From the NCBI GenBank assembly GCA_900770655.1, contig CAAGLA010000038.1:62001-126000 (forward strand): a DNA stretch of 64,000 bases, in the 5' to 3' direction. The stretch is from Bacteroidaceae bacterium (GTDB lineage: Bacteria > Bacteroidota > Bacteroidia > Bacteroidales > Bacteroidaceae). A model generated the notes under the pieces. The model was not told the DNA's origin, searched no databases, and was given only the letters and a program-made list of their open reading frames with translations. Below are positions 16,995 to 26,132 of this stretch, one piece after another; positions within the stretch are counted from its first letter, which is position 1; every line of letters starts with the position of its first letter. Both the position numbers and the translations under genes were made by a program.

Positions 16995-18002
16995 ATGAAA
17001 ATAGCAATAGTTGGTGTAAGTGGTGCTGTAGGTCAGGAGTTTCTTCGTGTCCTTGACGAAAGAAATTTTCCGTTAGATGAACTGGTACTCTTTGGTTCTG
17101 CGCGCAGTGCCGGTCAGGTATATAACTTCCGTGGTACAGACTACACTGTAAAAGAACTGAAGCATAACGACGACTTTGAAGGAATAGATTATGCTTTTGT
17201 ATCGGCAGGCGGCAGCGTGTCGAAAGAGTATGCCGAAACAATAACAAAGTTCGGGACTGTGATGATAGATAATTCCAGCGCATTCCGTATGGATACCGAT
17301 GTTCCTCTGGTAGTTCCCGAGGTAAACCCCACCGATGCCTACAACCGTCCGCGCAATATCATTGCGAACCCTAACTGTACAACAATTCAAATGGTTGTTG
17401 CCCTAAAGGCTATTGAGAATCTTTCGCACATCAAGAGAGTCCATTCATCAACCTATCAGGCAGCAAGCGGCGCCGGTGCAGCTGCAATGGCCGAATTGTA
17501 CGAACAGTACCGTCAGGTGCTTGCCGGAGAGGAACCTACTGTCGAGAAGTTTGCCTATCAGCTGGCTTTCAACGTAATTCCGCAAATAGATGTCTTTACC
17601 GACAACGGCTATACAAAAGAGGAGATGAAAATGTACAACGAGACACGTAAGATTATGCACAGCGACATTGAGGTCGGTGCGCAGTGTGTACGTGTGCCGG
17701 CCCTCCGTTCACATTCACAGTCTTTGTGGATAGAGACCGAGCGTCCTCTATCTGTAGAAGAGGTGCGTTGCGCCATAGCCGAAGGCGAGGGCCTGATACT
17801 GATGGATAACCCCGAAGAGAAGGTATATCCGATGCCTCTTTTCCTTGCAGGCCACGACCCTGTATATGTAGGCCGCATACGCAAGGATATAACCAACCCC
17901 AACGGTATACTTATGTGGATAGTAGGCGACCAGATAAAGAAAGGGGCTGCTTTGAATGCTGTGCAGATAGCAGAGTATCTTATTGCACATCCGCAAAAAT
18001 AA
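16995..18002 (+). CDS. asd: Aspartate-semialdehyde dehydrogenase
   Basis: The 335-residue enzyme reduces aspartyl-4-phosphate to aspartate semialdehyde with NADPH, the branch point to lysine, diaminopimelate, methionine and threonine. The dinucleotide motif GVSGAVGQEFLRVL is at the N-terminus. The catalytic Cys128 lies in NPNCTTIQ, with substrate-binding STYQAASGAG and a C-terminal HDPVYVGRIR segment. Length and motifs fit the bacterial family. It is a single gene on the plus strand between tcdA and the GH92 operon, ending in a strong shared terminator. Confidence 0.97.
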   Translation: MKIAIVGVSGAVGQEFLRVLDERNFPLDELVLFGSARSAGQVYNFRGTDYTVKELKHNDDFEGIDYAFVSAGGSVSKEYAETITKFGTVMIDNSSAFRMDTDVPLVVPEVNPTDAYNRPRNIIANPNCTTIQMVVALKAIENLSHIKRVHSSTYQAASGAGAAAMAELYEQYRQVLAGEEPTVEKFAYQLAFNVIPQIDVFTDNGYTKEEMKMYNETRKIMHSDIEVGAQCVRVPALRSHSQSLWIETERPLSVEEVRCAIAEGEGLILMDNPEEKVYPMPLFLAGHDPVYVGRIRKDITNPNGILMWIVGDQIKKGAALNAVQIAEYLIAHPQK

Positions 18003-18018
18003 AAGAATGTAATTATAT

Positions 18019-18056
18019 AGAATATGCGGGCAACCGGCCGGTTGCCCGCATATTCT
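18019..18056. terminator. Bidirectional terminator, 38-bp perfect palindrome
   Basis: The left arm 18019-18037 (starting AGAATATGCGGGCAA) and right arm 18038-18056 are exact reverse complements, 19 bp each. The palindrome lies between convergent asd and the first GH92 gene. Its GC-rich core makes a very stable hairpin for both transcripts. Confidence 0.88.
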
Positions 18057-18071
18057 GTTTCTATCCAGTTT

Positions 18072-20288
18072 CTATCTTATTATATTCGCATCGTACCACA
18101 AGCCGGGAGTATTGCTCATTTCAATTATTAGTTCTCCGCCTGCTGCAATATCCTTGTGCTCAATGTATGGCAGGCTGTACTCCTTGCCATTCAGCCTTAT
18201 TCGCTTTATGTAAATGTTCTCATCGCTGTTGTTTACCGTCTCTATGGTAAATGTTCCGCCTTCAACCATAATATCGGCACGCTCAATAGAGGGTGAACCG
18301 AACCAGTAGCGGCCGCTCGCCGGTTCAACTTCGTAGAAACCCAATGCCGACATAAGGTACCACGCCGACATTTGTCCCATATCTTCATTGCCCGACAATC
18401 CGTCGTAGGCATCACGGTATTGCGTGCGTACAACCTCGCGCACCCATTTTGCTGTCTTGTGCGGCTCGCCCAGCATTGTGTAAAGGTAAAGAATGTGGTG
18501 GCTCGGCTCGTTCCCGTGTGCAAACTGCCCAATCATACCCGAAATATCGGGCGAGGGGTCGCCCTCTATTGTAGATGGTGCAAGGAAGAGCGAATCTAGG
18601 CGTGCAATGCAGGCCTCCTTGCTGCCAAAGAGCTCTATGTAACCGGCTAAATCGTGCGGAACAAGCCAAGTGTATTGCCAAGCGTTGCCCTCACAGTAGT
18701 CGTCGGCGCGGTGTGCCGAAAAATAGGGATTGAATGGTGTGCGGAACTCCCCTAAACTGTCTACGCCACGAATAAACCCACTCTCCTTGTCAAAAAACAC
18801 CCGGTAGGAGTGGCTCATATTTGTAAAATGTTCAGCCTCTTCGTCTTTGCCGAGTGCACGTGCCGCTTCGGCAGCCGCAGCGTCGGCTATAGCATATTCC
18901 ATATCATAGGCAACAGCCTCGTTGAACAGGTTGCAGGGTATGTAGCCATATTTGTGGCGGAACTCCTTGCCTCTTTCACCAAGTGCTGCCGTGTTCTTTA
19001 TTGCTGTGAAGCCGGCCTCGGGGTCGAACCCGTCAATGCCCTTTACTATAGCATCGGCGACAACGGGAATTCCCGGGTCACCAACCATACAGTCGGTCTC
19101 GTTGCCCCAAAGATGCCACACAGGAAGGTCGCCCTGCTTTTCATAAATATCAATCATCGTAGAAACGAATTCGCCGGCTCGCTTAGGCTGTATAATTGTC
19201 ATAAGGGGCTGTTTGGCGCGGTACGTATCCCATAGCGAAAAACAGGTGTAACGTGGTGCGGGGCTGTTGTAAATCTTGTCGTCGGCACCGCGGTAGTCTC
19301 CATTCACATCGCTGAAAAGCATTGGAGCAATCATTGCGTGGTATAGAGCTGTATAGAAAATGTTCAGCTCCCTTTCGCTTCTCATACTTACCTTCATACG
19401 CGACAGTTCGCTTTCCCAAGCATTTACAGCAGCGGCTCTTGTTCCTTCAAAATCCCAAGAATCCATCTCTGCTGCAAGAGCCTCTTTTGCTCCCTCTATA
19501 CTCACGGGTGATATGGCAACTCTAAGCAGAATCTCCTCACCCTCTTCTGTCTCGAACGATGCCCGGCCGTACATACTGTCTATCCTTTCGAACCTGCTGA
19601 ACGGCTTTTGGAATTCTGCAGCAAAATATATGCGCTGGTTCTTTGCCCAGCCCTTTGAGTACCGGTAACCTACAAGGCGGCTGTTGCCCTCAGCCTCAAT
19701 GAAACTTTCTGTTACGGCATCCCAGCAACCGCCGTTTTCAAGGTCGAACACTATTGCCGCCTCATCGCTCTTGGGGAATGTATAGCGGTGCAGGCCTACA
19801 CGCTTTGTCGCTGTCATTTCGGCAGTTATGCCGTAGCGTGTGAGTGGAACCGCATAATATCCCGGTTCTGCAATTTCCTTTGTCCTGTCGGCCATAGACC
19901 AAAGTCCGCTACCCGGCGTTTCAATATCTCCTCTCTGGTACTTTACCTCGCCTATAACAGGCATAACAGTGACATCGAACAAATCTCCAATTCCGGTACC
20001 GCTGAGATGCGTGTGCGAGAATCCTATTACACTCTCTTCGTCTCTGTGGTATCCCGAACACCAGTCCCACTGCTGGTTTATGCTTGTAGGTCCTAACTGC
20101 ACCATACCGAAAGGTACGCTTGCACCGACAAACACGTGCCCGTGCCCGCCGCTTCCTATAAGCGGGTTTACATATTCGGTCAATCTCTTTTCGGCCGGCA
20201 TAGTGCTTGTCGTGGCAATCTCTTTGGTTGTGGAGCACGACACAGCTAACAACAGCGATGCCGCTATTACATATTTCCCTGTTTTCAT
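18072..20288 (-). CDS. GH92 alpha-mannosidase lipoprotein
   Basis: The 738-residue protein has a lipoprotein signal (LLLAVSC, Cys18) and the GH92 two-domain fold: N-terminal beta-sandwich with VNPLIGSGGHGHVFVGASVP, and an (alpha/alpha)6 barrel with GNEPSHHILYLY and the C-terminal SGNEDMGQMSAWYLMSALGF. The conserved acid residues of these calcium-dependent exo-mannosidases are there. Family members remove alpha-1,2-, 1,3- or 1,4-linked mannose from N-glycans or yeast mannan. Its ATG overlaps the stop of the second GH92 gene (TAATG), so the pair is coupled. The linkage specificity is unknown. Confidence 0.94.
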   Translation of the reverse strand: MKTGKYVIAASLLLAVSCSTTKEIATTSTMPAEKRLTEYVNPLIGSGGHGHVFVGASVPFGMVQLGPTSINQQWDWCSGYHRDEESVIGFSHTHLSGTGIGDLFDVTVMPVIGEVKYQRGDIETPGSGLWSMADRTKEIAEPGYYAVPLTRYGITAEMTATKRVGLHRYTFPKSDEAAIVFDLENGGCWDAVTESFIEAEGNSRLVGYRYSKGWAKNQRIYFAAEFQKPFSRFERIDSMYGRASFETEEGEEILLRVAISPVSIEGAKEALAAEMDSWDFEGTRAAAVNAWESELSRMKVSMRSERELNIFYTALYHAMIAPMLFSDVNGDYRGADDKIYNSPAPRYTCFSLWDTYRAKQPLMTIIQPKRAGEFVSTMIDIYEKQGDLPVWHLWGNETDCMVGDPGIPVVADAIVKGIDGFDPEAGFTAIKNTAALGERGKEFRHKYGYIPCNLFNEAVAYDMEYAIADAAAAEAARALGKDEEAEHFTNMSHSYRVFFDKESGFIRGVDSLGEFRTPFNPYFSAHRADDYCEGNAWQYTWLVPHDLAGYIELFGSKEACIARLDSLFLAPSTIEGDPSPDISGMIGQFAHGNEPSHHILYLYTMLGEPHKTAKWVREVVRTQYRDAYDGLSGNEDMGQMSAWYLMSALGFYEVEPASGRYWFGSPSIERADIMVEGGTFTIETVNNSDENIYIKRIRLNGKEYSLPYIEHKDIAAGGELIIEMSNTPGLWYDANIIR

Positions 20289-22531
20289 TATGGTTCTCTC
20301 TTAAGGGTTAATTCTATGTTTGCATTGTCGAGCAATGTGGCGTGTGTTATACGGTATTTTCCTTCCTCGCCGTTTACGGTTATTTCATCTATGTAGTGAC
20401 AATCTTCCGCAGGGCGGTTACACTCTATGTTTATTCTGCTCTGCGGCGTGGTTATGCTTACCTTGTCGAATACCGGTGTGGTTATAGTATAATAGGGCTC
20501 GCCGGGGCAGTCGGGGTAGAACCCCATCATTGAAAATACCGCCCAAGCCGACATTGTACCGGTGTCGTCGTTGCCGGGAATGCCGTCCGGGGTATTGCGG
20601 TAGTGTGTGTCGAGAATGTTTTTTACCTCCTTTTGCGTGCGCCACTCCTCGCCTTTTACACGGCTGAAGAGGTAGGGATATACAATATCGGGCTCGTTAG
20701 CAGGGTCGTAGTGCCCGTTGTCGAACACTCCCTGAAGGCTGTTTATGAAACCTCTTTTACCGCCCATAAGCCTTGTCAGGCCTTTAATATCGTGTGGCAC
20801 TGCGAATGTATAGCACCAAGCCGACGCTTCGTGGAATCCCGGTACATTTTCAAAGTTCTTGCCTGTTGCAGGGTCGAAGTCGCCCAAGAACCGGCCGTCT
20901 TTTGTTATGGGTCTTAGCGTGCCGTGCTCTTTGCAGAAATAGTTCCGGTAGCTCTGTGAACGCCTTGTAAACTCTCTTGCCCGCACCTTGTCGCCAAGCG
21001 AGTCGGCAAGCTGGGCTATGGCATAGTCGGCCGAACAGTATTCGAGCGCGTGTGAAACGGAATTGTCGCCGGAAAGGTCGCTTGAGAAGTACCACAAGGG
21101 TATATATCCATTGTTAATGTATGGGTCAATGTCGGGGCGAATAGGGTTCTTGCTCCCTTCTGTCGTTGCCGATTTAAGCATAGCCTCGTATGCTGTTTCA
21201 ATATCAAAGTCGCGCAACCCTTTTATCCAGCTGTCGGCAATGACAATGGCAGCGGGATCTCCTTCCATTGTAAATGTCTCGCGGCCAAAAAGCTCCCATC
21301 GCGGCAACCAGCCCCAATCTTCGTACATACCGACCATAGTGCGCAGCATATCGGTCTGTCTTTCGGGGTATACCAGTGTCAGTAGCTGGTGCAGGTTGCG
21401 GTATGTATCCCATAGCGAAAAAACCGTGTAGCGGGTATAGTCGCTCTTTCCGGTCTCGCCGTTCTCCATTTTTGGGTATTCGCCGTTAACGTCGCTTATT
21501 ATGCTTGGATGTATTAGCGAGTGGTACAACGCTGTGTAGAAAACAGTCTGCTGTTCGGGGGTTCCGCCCTCAATTTCTATGCGCCCGAGGTCGTTGTTCC
21601 ACATCTCAGTGGCAGCAGTGCGTATCTGGTCAAAATCGGCATCTCTCTGCTCTGTGTCGAGGTTCTCCCTTGCATTCTCAATAGAGACGAAGGAAACTCC
21701 TATCTGCACGGTAATCTCCTCGCCATCGGCAAGGTCGTCGTACGAAAAACGGTAGCCAATGTTGTCGCCGGCAATTTCCCTGTGGTAATTGTCATAAAGC
21801 TTGTATGTACCGTCGTCGATTGTCCATTCGGCTTCCACCCCCGAAAGCAGAGGCTGGAATTTCCACGGTCCGCTTTTCGATGGAACATGCGAAACACGCA
21901 TTACAAAATATATGGGGAACACTGCTTGCGTGGTGTAGCAGAATGTTCCAAGAACCTTGAAACCTTCAATCTCGGTGTCGCTTACCTTGCGCACCATAGC
22001 GCCACATTCGTTTGTGAGCCCCTGTCCTAAGTTCAGAATAATGTTGCCTTTTCCGGCGGGAAACGTGTAACGCTCGCAGGCGCTTCTTGTGGTGGTGGTA
22101 ACCTCCGTCTTAATATTGTACTTTGTGAGTATGTTGCTGTAGTAGCCCGGCGATGCAACCTCGTTCGAATATTCCGACCCATAGCTGTAGTAGTCTACGT
22201 TCAATTCGCCGCTAGTGGGCATAACCAGCAACGACGATGCTTCGGGGCAACCTACTCCGCTGAGCGCAACGTGGGCATATCCTGTAAAGAACTTGTTGTT
22301 GTACTCGTATGGCGCCGACCACCAGCGGCTGTCCTTGTCGAAGACATTAAGGTCCGACCCCATTACATTGAACGGCACAGCCGACATCATTCCGTTGGGT
22401 GTTACAGCTCCCGGGTTTGTGGTGCCGAAGTTGGTGGTCCCTATAAACGGGTTCACAAGGTCGGCAGGCTCTTGTGCTGTTCCCCTGCCCAATCCCAGTG
22501 TGAGCAATGCCAAAATAAATATCCTTTTCAT
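20288..22531 (-). CDS. GH92 alpha-mannosidase, secreted
   Basis: This 747-residue enzyme has a signal peptide ending near GRGTAQ and no lipobox. GH92 motifs include VNPFIGTTNFGTTNPGA, FTGYAHVALSGVGCPE, NEPDIVYPYLF and PGNDDTGTMSAWAVFSMMGF. It differs enough from its neighbour to suggest another linkage or subfamily rather than a recent duplicate. The periplasmic pair likely trims alpha-mannose from glycans in sequence. It sits 6 bases after the ROK kinase gene and overlaps the next GH92 by one base. Confidence 0.94.
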   Translation of the reverse strand: MKRIFILALLTLGLGRGTAQEPADLVNPFIGTTNFGTTNPGAVTPNGMMSAVPFNVMGSDLNVFDKDSRWWSAPYEYNNKFFTGYAHVALSGVGCPEASSLLVMPTSGELNVDYYSYGSEYSNEVASPGYYSNILTKYNIKTEVTTTTRSACERYTFPAGKGNIILNLGQGLTNECGAMVRKVSDTEIEGFKVLGTFCYTTQAVFPIYFVMRVSHVPSKSGPWKFQPLLSGVEAEWTIDDGTYKLYDNYHREIAGDNIGYRFSYDDLADGEEITVQIGVSFVSIENARENLDTEQRDADFDQIRTAATEMWNNDLGRIEIEGGTPEQQTVFYTALYHSLIHPSIISDVNGEYPKMENGETGKSDYTRYTVFSLWDTYRNLHQLLTLVYPERQTDMLRTMVGMYEDWGWLPRWELFGRETFTMEGDPAAIVIADSWIKGLRDFDIETAYEAMLKSATTEGSKNPIRPDIDPYINNGYIPLWYFSSDLSGDNSVSHALEYCSADYAIAQLADSLGDKVRAREFTRRSQSYRNYFCKEHGTLRPITKDGRFLGDFDPATGKNFENVPGFHEASAWCYTFAVPHDIKGLTRLMGGKRGFINSLQGVFDNGHYDPANEPDIVYPYLFSRVKGEEWRTQKEVKNILDTHYRNTPDGIPGNDDTGTMSAWAVFSMMGFYPDCPGEPYYTITTPVFDKVSITTPQSRINIECNRPAEDCHYIDEITVNGEEGKYRITHATLLDNANIELTLKREP

Positions 22532-22537
22532 ACTGTT

Positions 22538-23638
22538 TTATTTCTTGTCGAGTTCGCTAAGTGCGAATGCGTAAGCACCTACAGAAACAGCCTTGCTTGC
22601 CCCCAGCTTGGAAATGGCAATGCCGGTTCTTTTCTGGCTGTCGTAATCTACATATCTCTCTTCTCCGTATACCTTAACCTTCTTTACCTCTCCCTTTGCG
22701 AATTGTTCAAATTCTTTCGGGTCTTCGAGGTTGTATACCTGCATTTGCACAAGGTTCACTTCGTCGCCGCCCAATGTGCGCAGTTTGGAGCGCATCTCTT
22801 CGAGCAGTGCAGGCATAATCCAATGGCTTGCAGCAGAAACGCCGCCTCCAATAACCACCAGACCGTCAATTATTGTCACAGCTGTAGAAATTGCAGCGCC
22901 GGCTATGCGCCCAAGCGAAGCAAAGGCCTCTTTGGCGGCTTCACGGTCGCCCGGACGTGTACCGTCGGCAATCTCGCATATATCCTTTGGGGTGAGGCCG
23001 TGGTTTGTGTTGCCGCTCTTTTCGCCATACACGCGCTTTACTGCACGAATTGCCACTCCCTCTTCAACAATTACATCGGGCATCTCTTTGTGGCGCAGGC
23101 AGAAGGTCTCTACGCAGGAGTTGTCGCCACGGTTCAACCTCTTGTCAATAACAACACCTATTCCGAATCCTGTTCCCAGAGTGTAGCCAATGAGGTTCTT
23201 GTACTGTTTGGTTGAGCCAAGCTCCTTAAGCTGCCCGTTTATCTGGGGCAGTACGCCGCACAGGGCCTCTCCGTATGTAAAGAGGTCGCCGTCGTTGTTT
23301 ATATACACAGGAACACCGAACTCCTTTTCGAGAATGGCTTTCAGTGCTACGCCTTCGCGGAACGATGGGAAGTTAGGCAGGTAACCGCCTATAATGCCGT
23401 TGGGGTAGTCGGCGGGGCCGGGAAAGGCGAAGCTTATTGCCGAAGGTTTCTCGTCGAGCTTGTCGAAAACCTGTCTGAAACCGTTTATCATATTCTTTAG
23501 GCACAAATCGAGGTCGTGTGCCTGTGCTGGTACCGAAATTGGGTCTATAATGAATTCGCAGGCCTTCATAGCTCCGAATACGAAATTTGTGCCGCCGGCA
23601 TCGAGCGTTGCAACAACGCGGTTATCACTCTTGTACAT
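22538..23638 (-). CDS. ROK-family sugar kinase-like protein
   Basis: The 366-residue cytoplasmic protein shows the ATP-binding motif DAGGTNFVFG, the sugar-binding/catalytic region VYINNDGDLFTYGEAL and the second phosphate motif LVVIGGGVSAAS. In this operon it probably phosphorylates mannose or a related hexose released by the mannosidases. The usual ROK zinc motif (CxCGxxGCxE) is not recognisable; the corresponding part reads NSCVETFCLRHKEM. It is also longer than most ROK kinases. It lies between GH5 and the GH92 pair. The substrate is inferred from context only. Confidence 0.85.
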   Translation of the reverse strand: MYKSDNRVVATLDAGGTNFVFGAMKACEFIIDPISVPAQAHDLDLCLKNMINGFRQVFDKLDEKPSAISFAFPGPADYPNGIIGGYLPNFPSFREGVALKAILEKEFGVPVYINNDGDLFTYGEALCGVLPQINGQLKELGSTKQYKNLIGYTLGTGFGIGVVIDKRLNRGDNSCVETFCLRHKEMPDVIVEEGVAIRAVKRVYGEKSGNTNHGLTPKDICEIADGTRPGDREAAKEAFASLGRIAGAAISTAVTIIDGLVVIGGGVSAASHWIMPALLEEMRSKLRTLGGDEVNLVQMQVYNLEDPKEFEQFAKGEVKKVKVYGEERYVDYDSQKRTGIAISKLGASKAVSVGAYAFALSELDKK

Positions 23639-23689
23639 AGTTATAAGTTTTTTAATAATTTATTTTGCTAAGAAGTGTGTGTTGTCTGT

Positions 23690-25015
23690 TTATTGTGGAG
23701 CAACGGTATATTCCGCGTATCTCTTTATCACCTCAATGGTTGTTGTGTCGCAGTCAAATACAGAGTACCATCCCTGTGGTTCGTGCGGGGGGTCGCACAG
23801 ATAGTCGTCGCCCGGGCTCCATACAAGGTCCCGTGGCCTTCCGCTTCCGCCCCAGCCCCAGAAATTGCAGCCGGCAATGGGGCCGCCGTTCTGAATGCTG
23901 TTCTTTACCTGCTCAAAAATAAAACCATAGAATATATCCCTGCTTCCGGTAGGCACATCAACCCCCGATATGTTCTCTTTTCTTGAATAACCGAACTCTT
24001 CTATTACCAACGGCTTGCCAAGAGCATTTGCAAGTTCAATATGTTCGTTTATATATTCGGCACTCTTTTGACAGGCATTCTCTATGCCGCTGTCGGGGTT
24101 TGAGCGCGGAGCCCACCCCCAGTTTACCGGCCATATATGAATTGTAATGTAGTCTATGTTATTGTCGGCGTGTATTTCCCTGCATAGTTCCATATCGACC
24201 TCACAGCCAATATACCCCTCGCTGCCGGTAGATACAAGGTGGTTGGGGTCTATGCTCTTTATTATGGCCGCTGCATTTGATATCCAAGCAGCGAATAGTT
24301 CCTTGTTGTCGCGTGCAAACGGGCGCGGCTCGTTGCATAGCTGCCACGACATTATAGCCGGCTCGTCCTTGTAGAGCCTGCCTGTTATACTGTTGCGGCG
24401 CGAAACAATCTGCCTTATATAATTATAATACATATCAAGCGCTCGAGGCTCGCGGGCAAAATTCGCGCAATAGTCCACATATCGGTTATACCCGCCGTCA
24501 ACATTCGTGTTGGGTGAGTCGCCATAGCCGCATTCCTTCAAATAGAACCCGAATCCGCCGCTCCAGTCCCAAGCGTTGTTCAGGTAGATAACTGCATACA
24601 TCCCTCTTTTCTCCAATTCTGCAAGAGCAAAATCGAGCCCTTCGAGAATAGTGTCGTTAAGAACTCCCGGTGCCTCCTGCAGATATGGCTTTGCAGGGTT
24701 GGCAAGGTCGCTGCCGGCATCGGGCCCGGCGGCAATCCTAAGGTTCGTAACACCAATGCTCCTTAAAAAATCGAGTTCCCGGCAGAATCTCTCTCTGTTG
24801 CCGCCTTCGCCCTTGGAAGCAAGAATACTTGCATACCAAAGGTTGGTTCCTATGTAGTTATAGGGGGTGTTCCCCTTTACAAATGATGTTCCTCTTGTTG
24901 CTATAATTGCGCCATTTTCTTCTGTGGCTCTCCTGTTGTTGCGAAGCAGGCTGCAAGACACTGTCATAAGCGCCAGAATAGAAAATATGACTCCTGCGAG
25001 AATCTCTCTTTTCAT
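23690..25015 (-). CDS. GH5 endo-beta-mannanase-like lipoprotein
   Basis: The 441-residue lipoprotein (lipobox MTVSC, Cys21) has a GH5 barrel most like subfamily 7 mannanases: GNTPYNYIGTNLWY near the start, acid/base Glu229 in SWQLCNEPRPF, an IHIWPVNWGW strand and nucleophile Glu340 in VIEEFGYSR. It likely hydrolyses beta-1,4-mannosidic bonds at the surface or in the periplasm. It is first in the operon GH5-ROK-GH92-GH92 on the minus strand. Pairing a beta-mannanase with alpha-mannosidases fits a substrate with both linkages, such as N-glycan core or mixed mannans. Exact activity is uncertain. Confidence 0.88.
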   Translation of the reverse strand: MKREILAGVIFSILALMTVSCSLLRNNRRATEENGAIIATRGTSFVKGNTPYNYIGTNLWYASILASKGEGGNRERFCRELDFLRSIGVTNLRIAAGPDAGSDLANPAKPYLQEAPGVLNDTILEGLDFALAELEKRGMYAVIYLNNAWDWSGGFGFYLKECGYGDSPNTNVDGGYNRYVDYCANFAREPRALDMYYNYIRQIVSRRNSITGRLYKDEPAIMSWQLCNEPRPFARDNKELFAAWISNAAAIIKSIDPNHLVSTGSEGYIGCEVDMELCREIHADNNIDYITIHIWPVNWGWAPRSNPDSGIENACQKSAEYINEHIELANALGKPLVIEEFGYSRKENISGVDVPTGSRDIFYGFIFEQVKNSIQNGGPIAGCNFWGWGGSGRPRDLVWSPGDDYLCDPPHEPQGWYSVFDCDTTTIEVIKRYAEYTVAPQ

Positions 25016-25035
25016 AATAATATAGGTTTACTTTG

Positions 25036-25043
25036 CGAAGATA
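25036..25043 (-). promoter_or_regulatory. Possible promoter -7 box for the GH5 operon
   Basis: On the minus strand TATCTTCG, one base from TAnnTTTG, lies 21 bases before the GH5 ATG. No good TTG box accompanies it. It is the same TTCG variant seen for cdd and the FKBP gene. Confidence 0.3.
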
Positions 25044-25128
25044 ACAAAATGGTTTAAAGAAACGAAATATAGAACTGTTTTTTACGCCCTATGAGTTACC
25101 CGTTTTTATGATTTTTTTTACTTTACGG

Positions 25129-25158
25129 TTGGCGTTTATTGAACAATTTATATCTTTG
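25129..25158 (+). promoter_or_regulatory. etfB promoter (TTG-N19-TATCTTTG)
   Basis: TTG (25129-25131), a 19-base spacer and TATCTTTG (25151-25158) match the Bacteroidota consensus exactly. The predicted start near 25165 gives a leader of about 92 bases that can fold. Confidence 0.78.
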
Positions 25159-25182
25159 CATTCTAAAAATAATTGTTTAGGT

Positions 25183-25232
25183 TGCTCTTTATGGCCTATT
25201 TTGCAATGGGCCCTGAAATCACATAAAGAGCA
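25183..25232 (+). promoter_or_regulatory. Structured RNA leader of the etfBA-acd operon
   Basis: The outer stem TGCTCTTTATG (25183-25193) pairs perfectly with CATAAAGAGCA (25222-25232). It encloses a second stem, GCCTATT (25194-25200) with AATGGGC (25205-25211, one U-G pair), loop TTGC, and a 10-base bulge CCTGAAATCA. The structure lies between the promoter and the ATG at 25257. No known riboswitch class is recognised. Confidence 0.55.
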
Positions 25233-25256
25233 TTGATTGTAGAAATAGAAAATGTT

Positions 25257-26129
25257 ATGGAATTGAATATTATAGTATTGGCAAAACAGGTTCCCGATAC
25301 CCGTAATGCGGGTAGTCAGGCGATGAACGACGACGGTACAATAAACCGTTCGGTGTTACCTGCGATATTTAACCCCGAAGACCTGAACGCGCTGGAGCAG
25401 GCGCTCCTTTTGAAAGAGGCAAACCCCGGCAGCCGGATAACAGTGCTGACAATGGGGCCTGAACGTGCTGCCGATATTCTGCGCGAGGCTCTTTACCGTG
25501 GTGCCGACGAAGGCATACTTCTGTCGGACCGTGCATTTGCCGGTGCCGACACTCTGGCAACCTCTTATGCGCTCTCTATGGCTGTGAAAAAGATTGGCAA
25601 GTACGACGTCGTCTTTGCCGGCCGTCAGGCTATCGACGGCGACACGGCACAGGTGGGGCCGCAAGTGGCGCAGATGCTTGGCTTGCCGCAAATTACATCG
25701 GTGCGCCGTGTGGTTTCAATGGAAGATGGCAAGGTTGTTGCCGAGCGCTTTGTTGAAAACGGTACTGAAACCGTGAAGGCTCCTCTGCCGCTTCTAATGA
25801 CAGTTGCCGGTGAGGCTGCTGCTTGTCGCCCCCGCAATGCCTACCGTATGTTGCACTATCACTGTGCAGCTACGCCTCAGGAGTGTGCTGCCGAAGGTTT
25901 CAGGTATGCTTCACGGGTTGCCGAAGACCCTACGCTGCAGCTTAAGGTATGGAATCTTGAAACCGTGGGCGGTGATGCTGCGCGTTGTGGCCTTTCAGGT
26001 TCACCAACCAAAGTGAAGAAGGTCGACAGTATTGTCTTTAAGGTAAAGGACAGCAAGCGATATACAGCTTCCGACGGCGATATTAAAGCTCTTGTTACAG
26101 AGCTGTTGTCAAACCATATTATAGGATAA
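25257..26129 (+). CDS. etfB: Electron transfer flavoprotein subunit beta
   Basis: From ATG 25257 the product has 290 residues, starting MELNIIVLAKQVPDTRN, the usual EtfB opening. The AMP/FAD-binding region includes LTMGPERAADILREALYRGAD and DVVFAGRQAIDGDTAQVGPQ. With EtfA it forms the soluble dimer that takes electrons from the acyl-CoA dehydrogenase encoded downstream. The longest frame begins at a TTG (25233) that would add eight unlikely residues and sit against the leader hairpin. Three bases separate it from etfA. Confidence 0.95.
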   Translation: MELNIIVLAKQVPDTRNAGSQAMNDDGTINRSVLPAIFNPEDLNALEQALLLKEANPGSRITVLTMGPERAADILREALYRGADEGILLSDRAFAGADTLATSYALSMAVKKIGKYDVVFAGRQAIDGDTAQVGPQVAQMLGLPQITSVRRVVSMEDGKVVAERFVENGTETVKAPLPLLMTVAGEAAACRPRNAYRMLHYHCAATPQECAAEGFRYASRVAEDPTLQLKVWNLETVGGDAARCGLSGSPTKVKKVDSIVFKVKDSKRYTASDGDIKALVTELLSNHIIG

Positions 26130-26132
26130 CTT

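Noticed and set aside
22271..23215. Plus-strand frame of 314 codons opposite the ROK and GH92 genes
   Set aside because: It spans the junction of two real minus-strand genes and has shadow-frame composition rich in Cys, His and Val.
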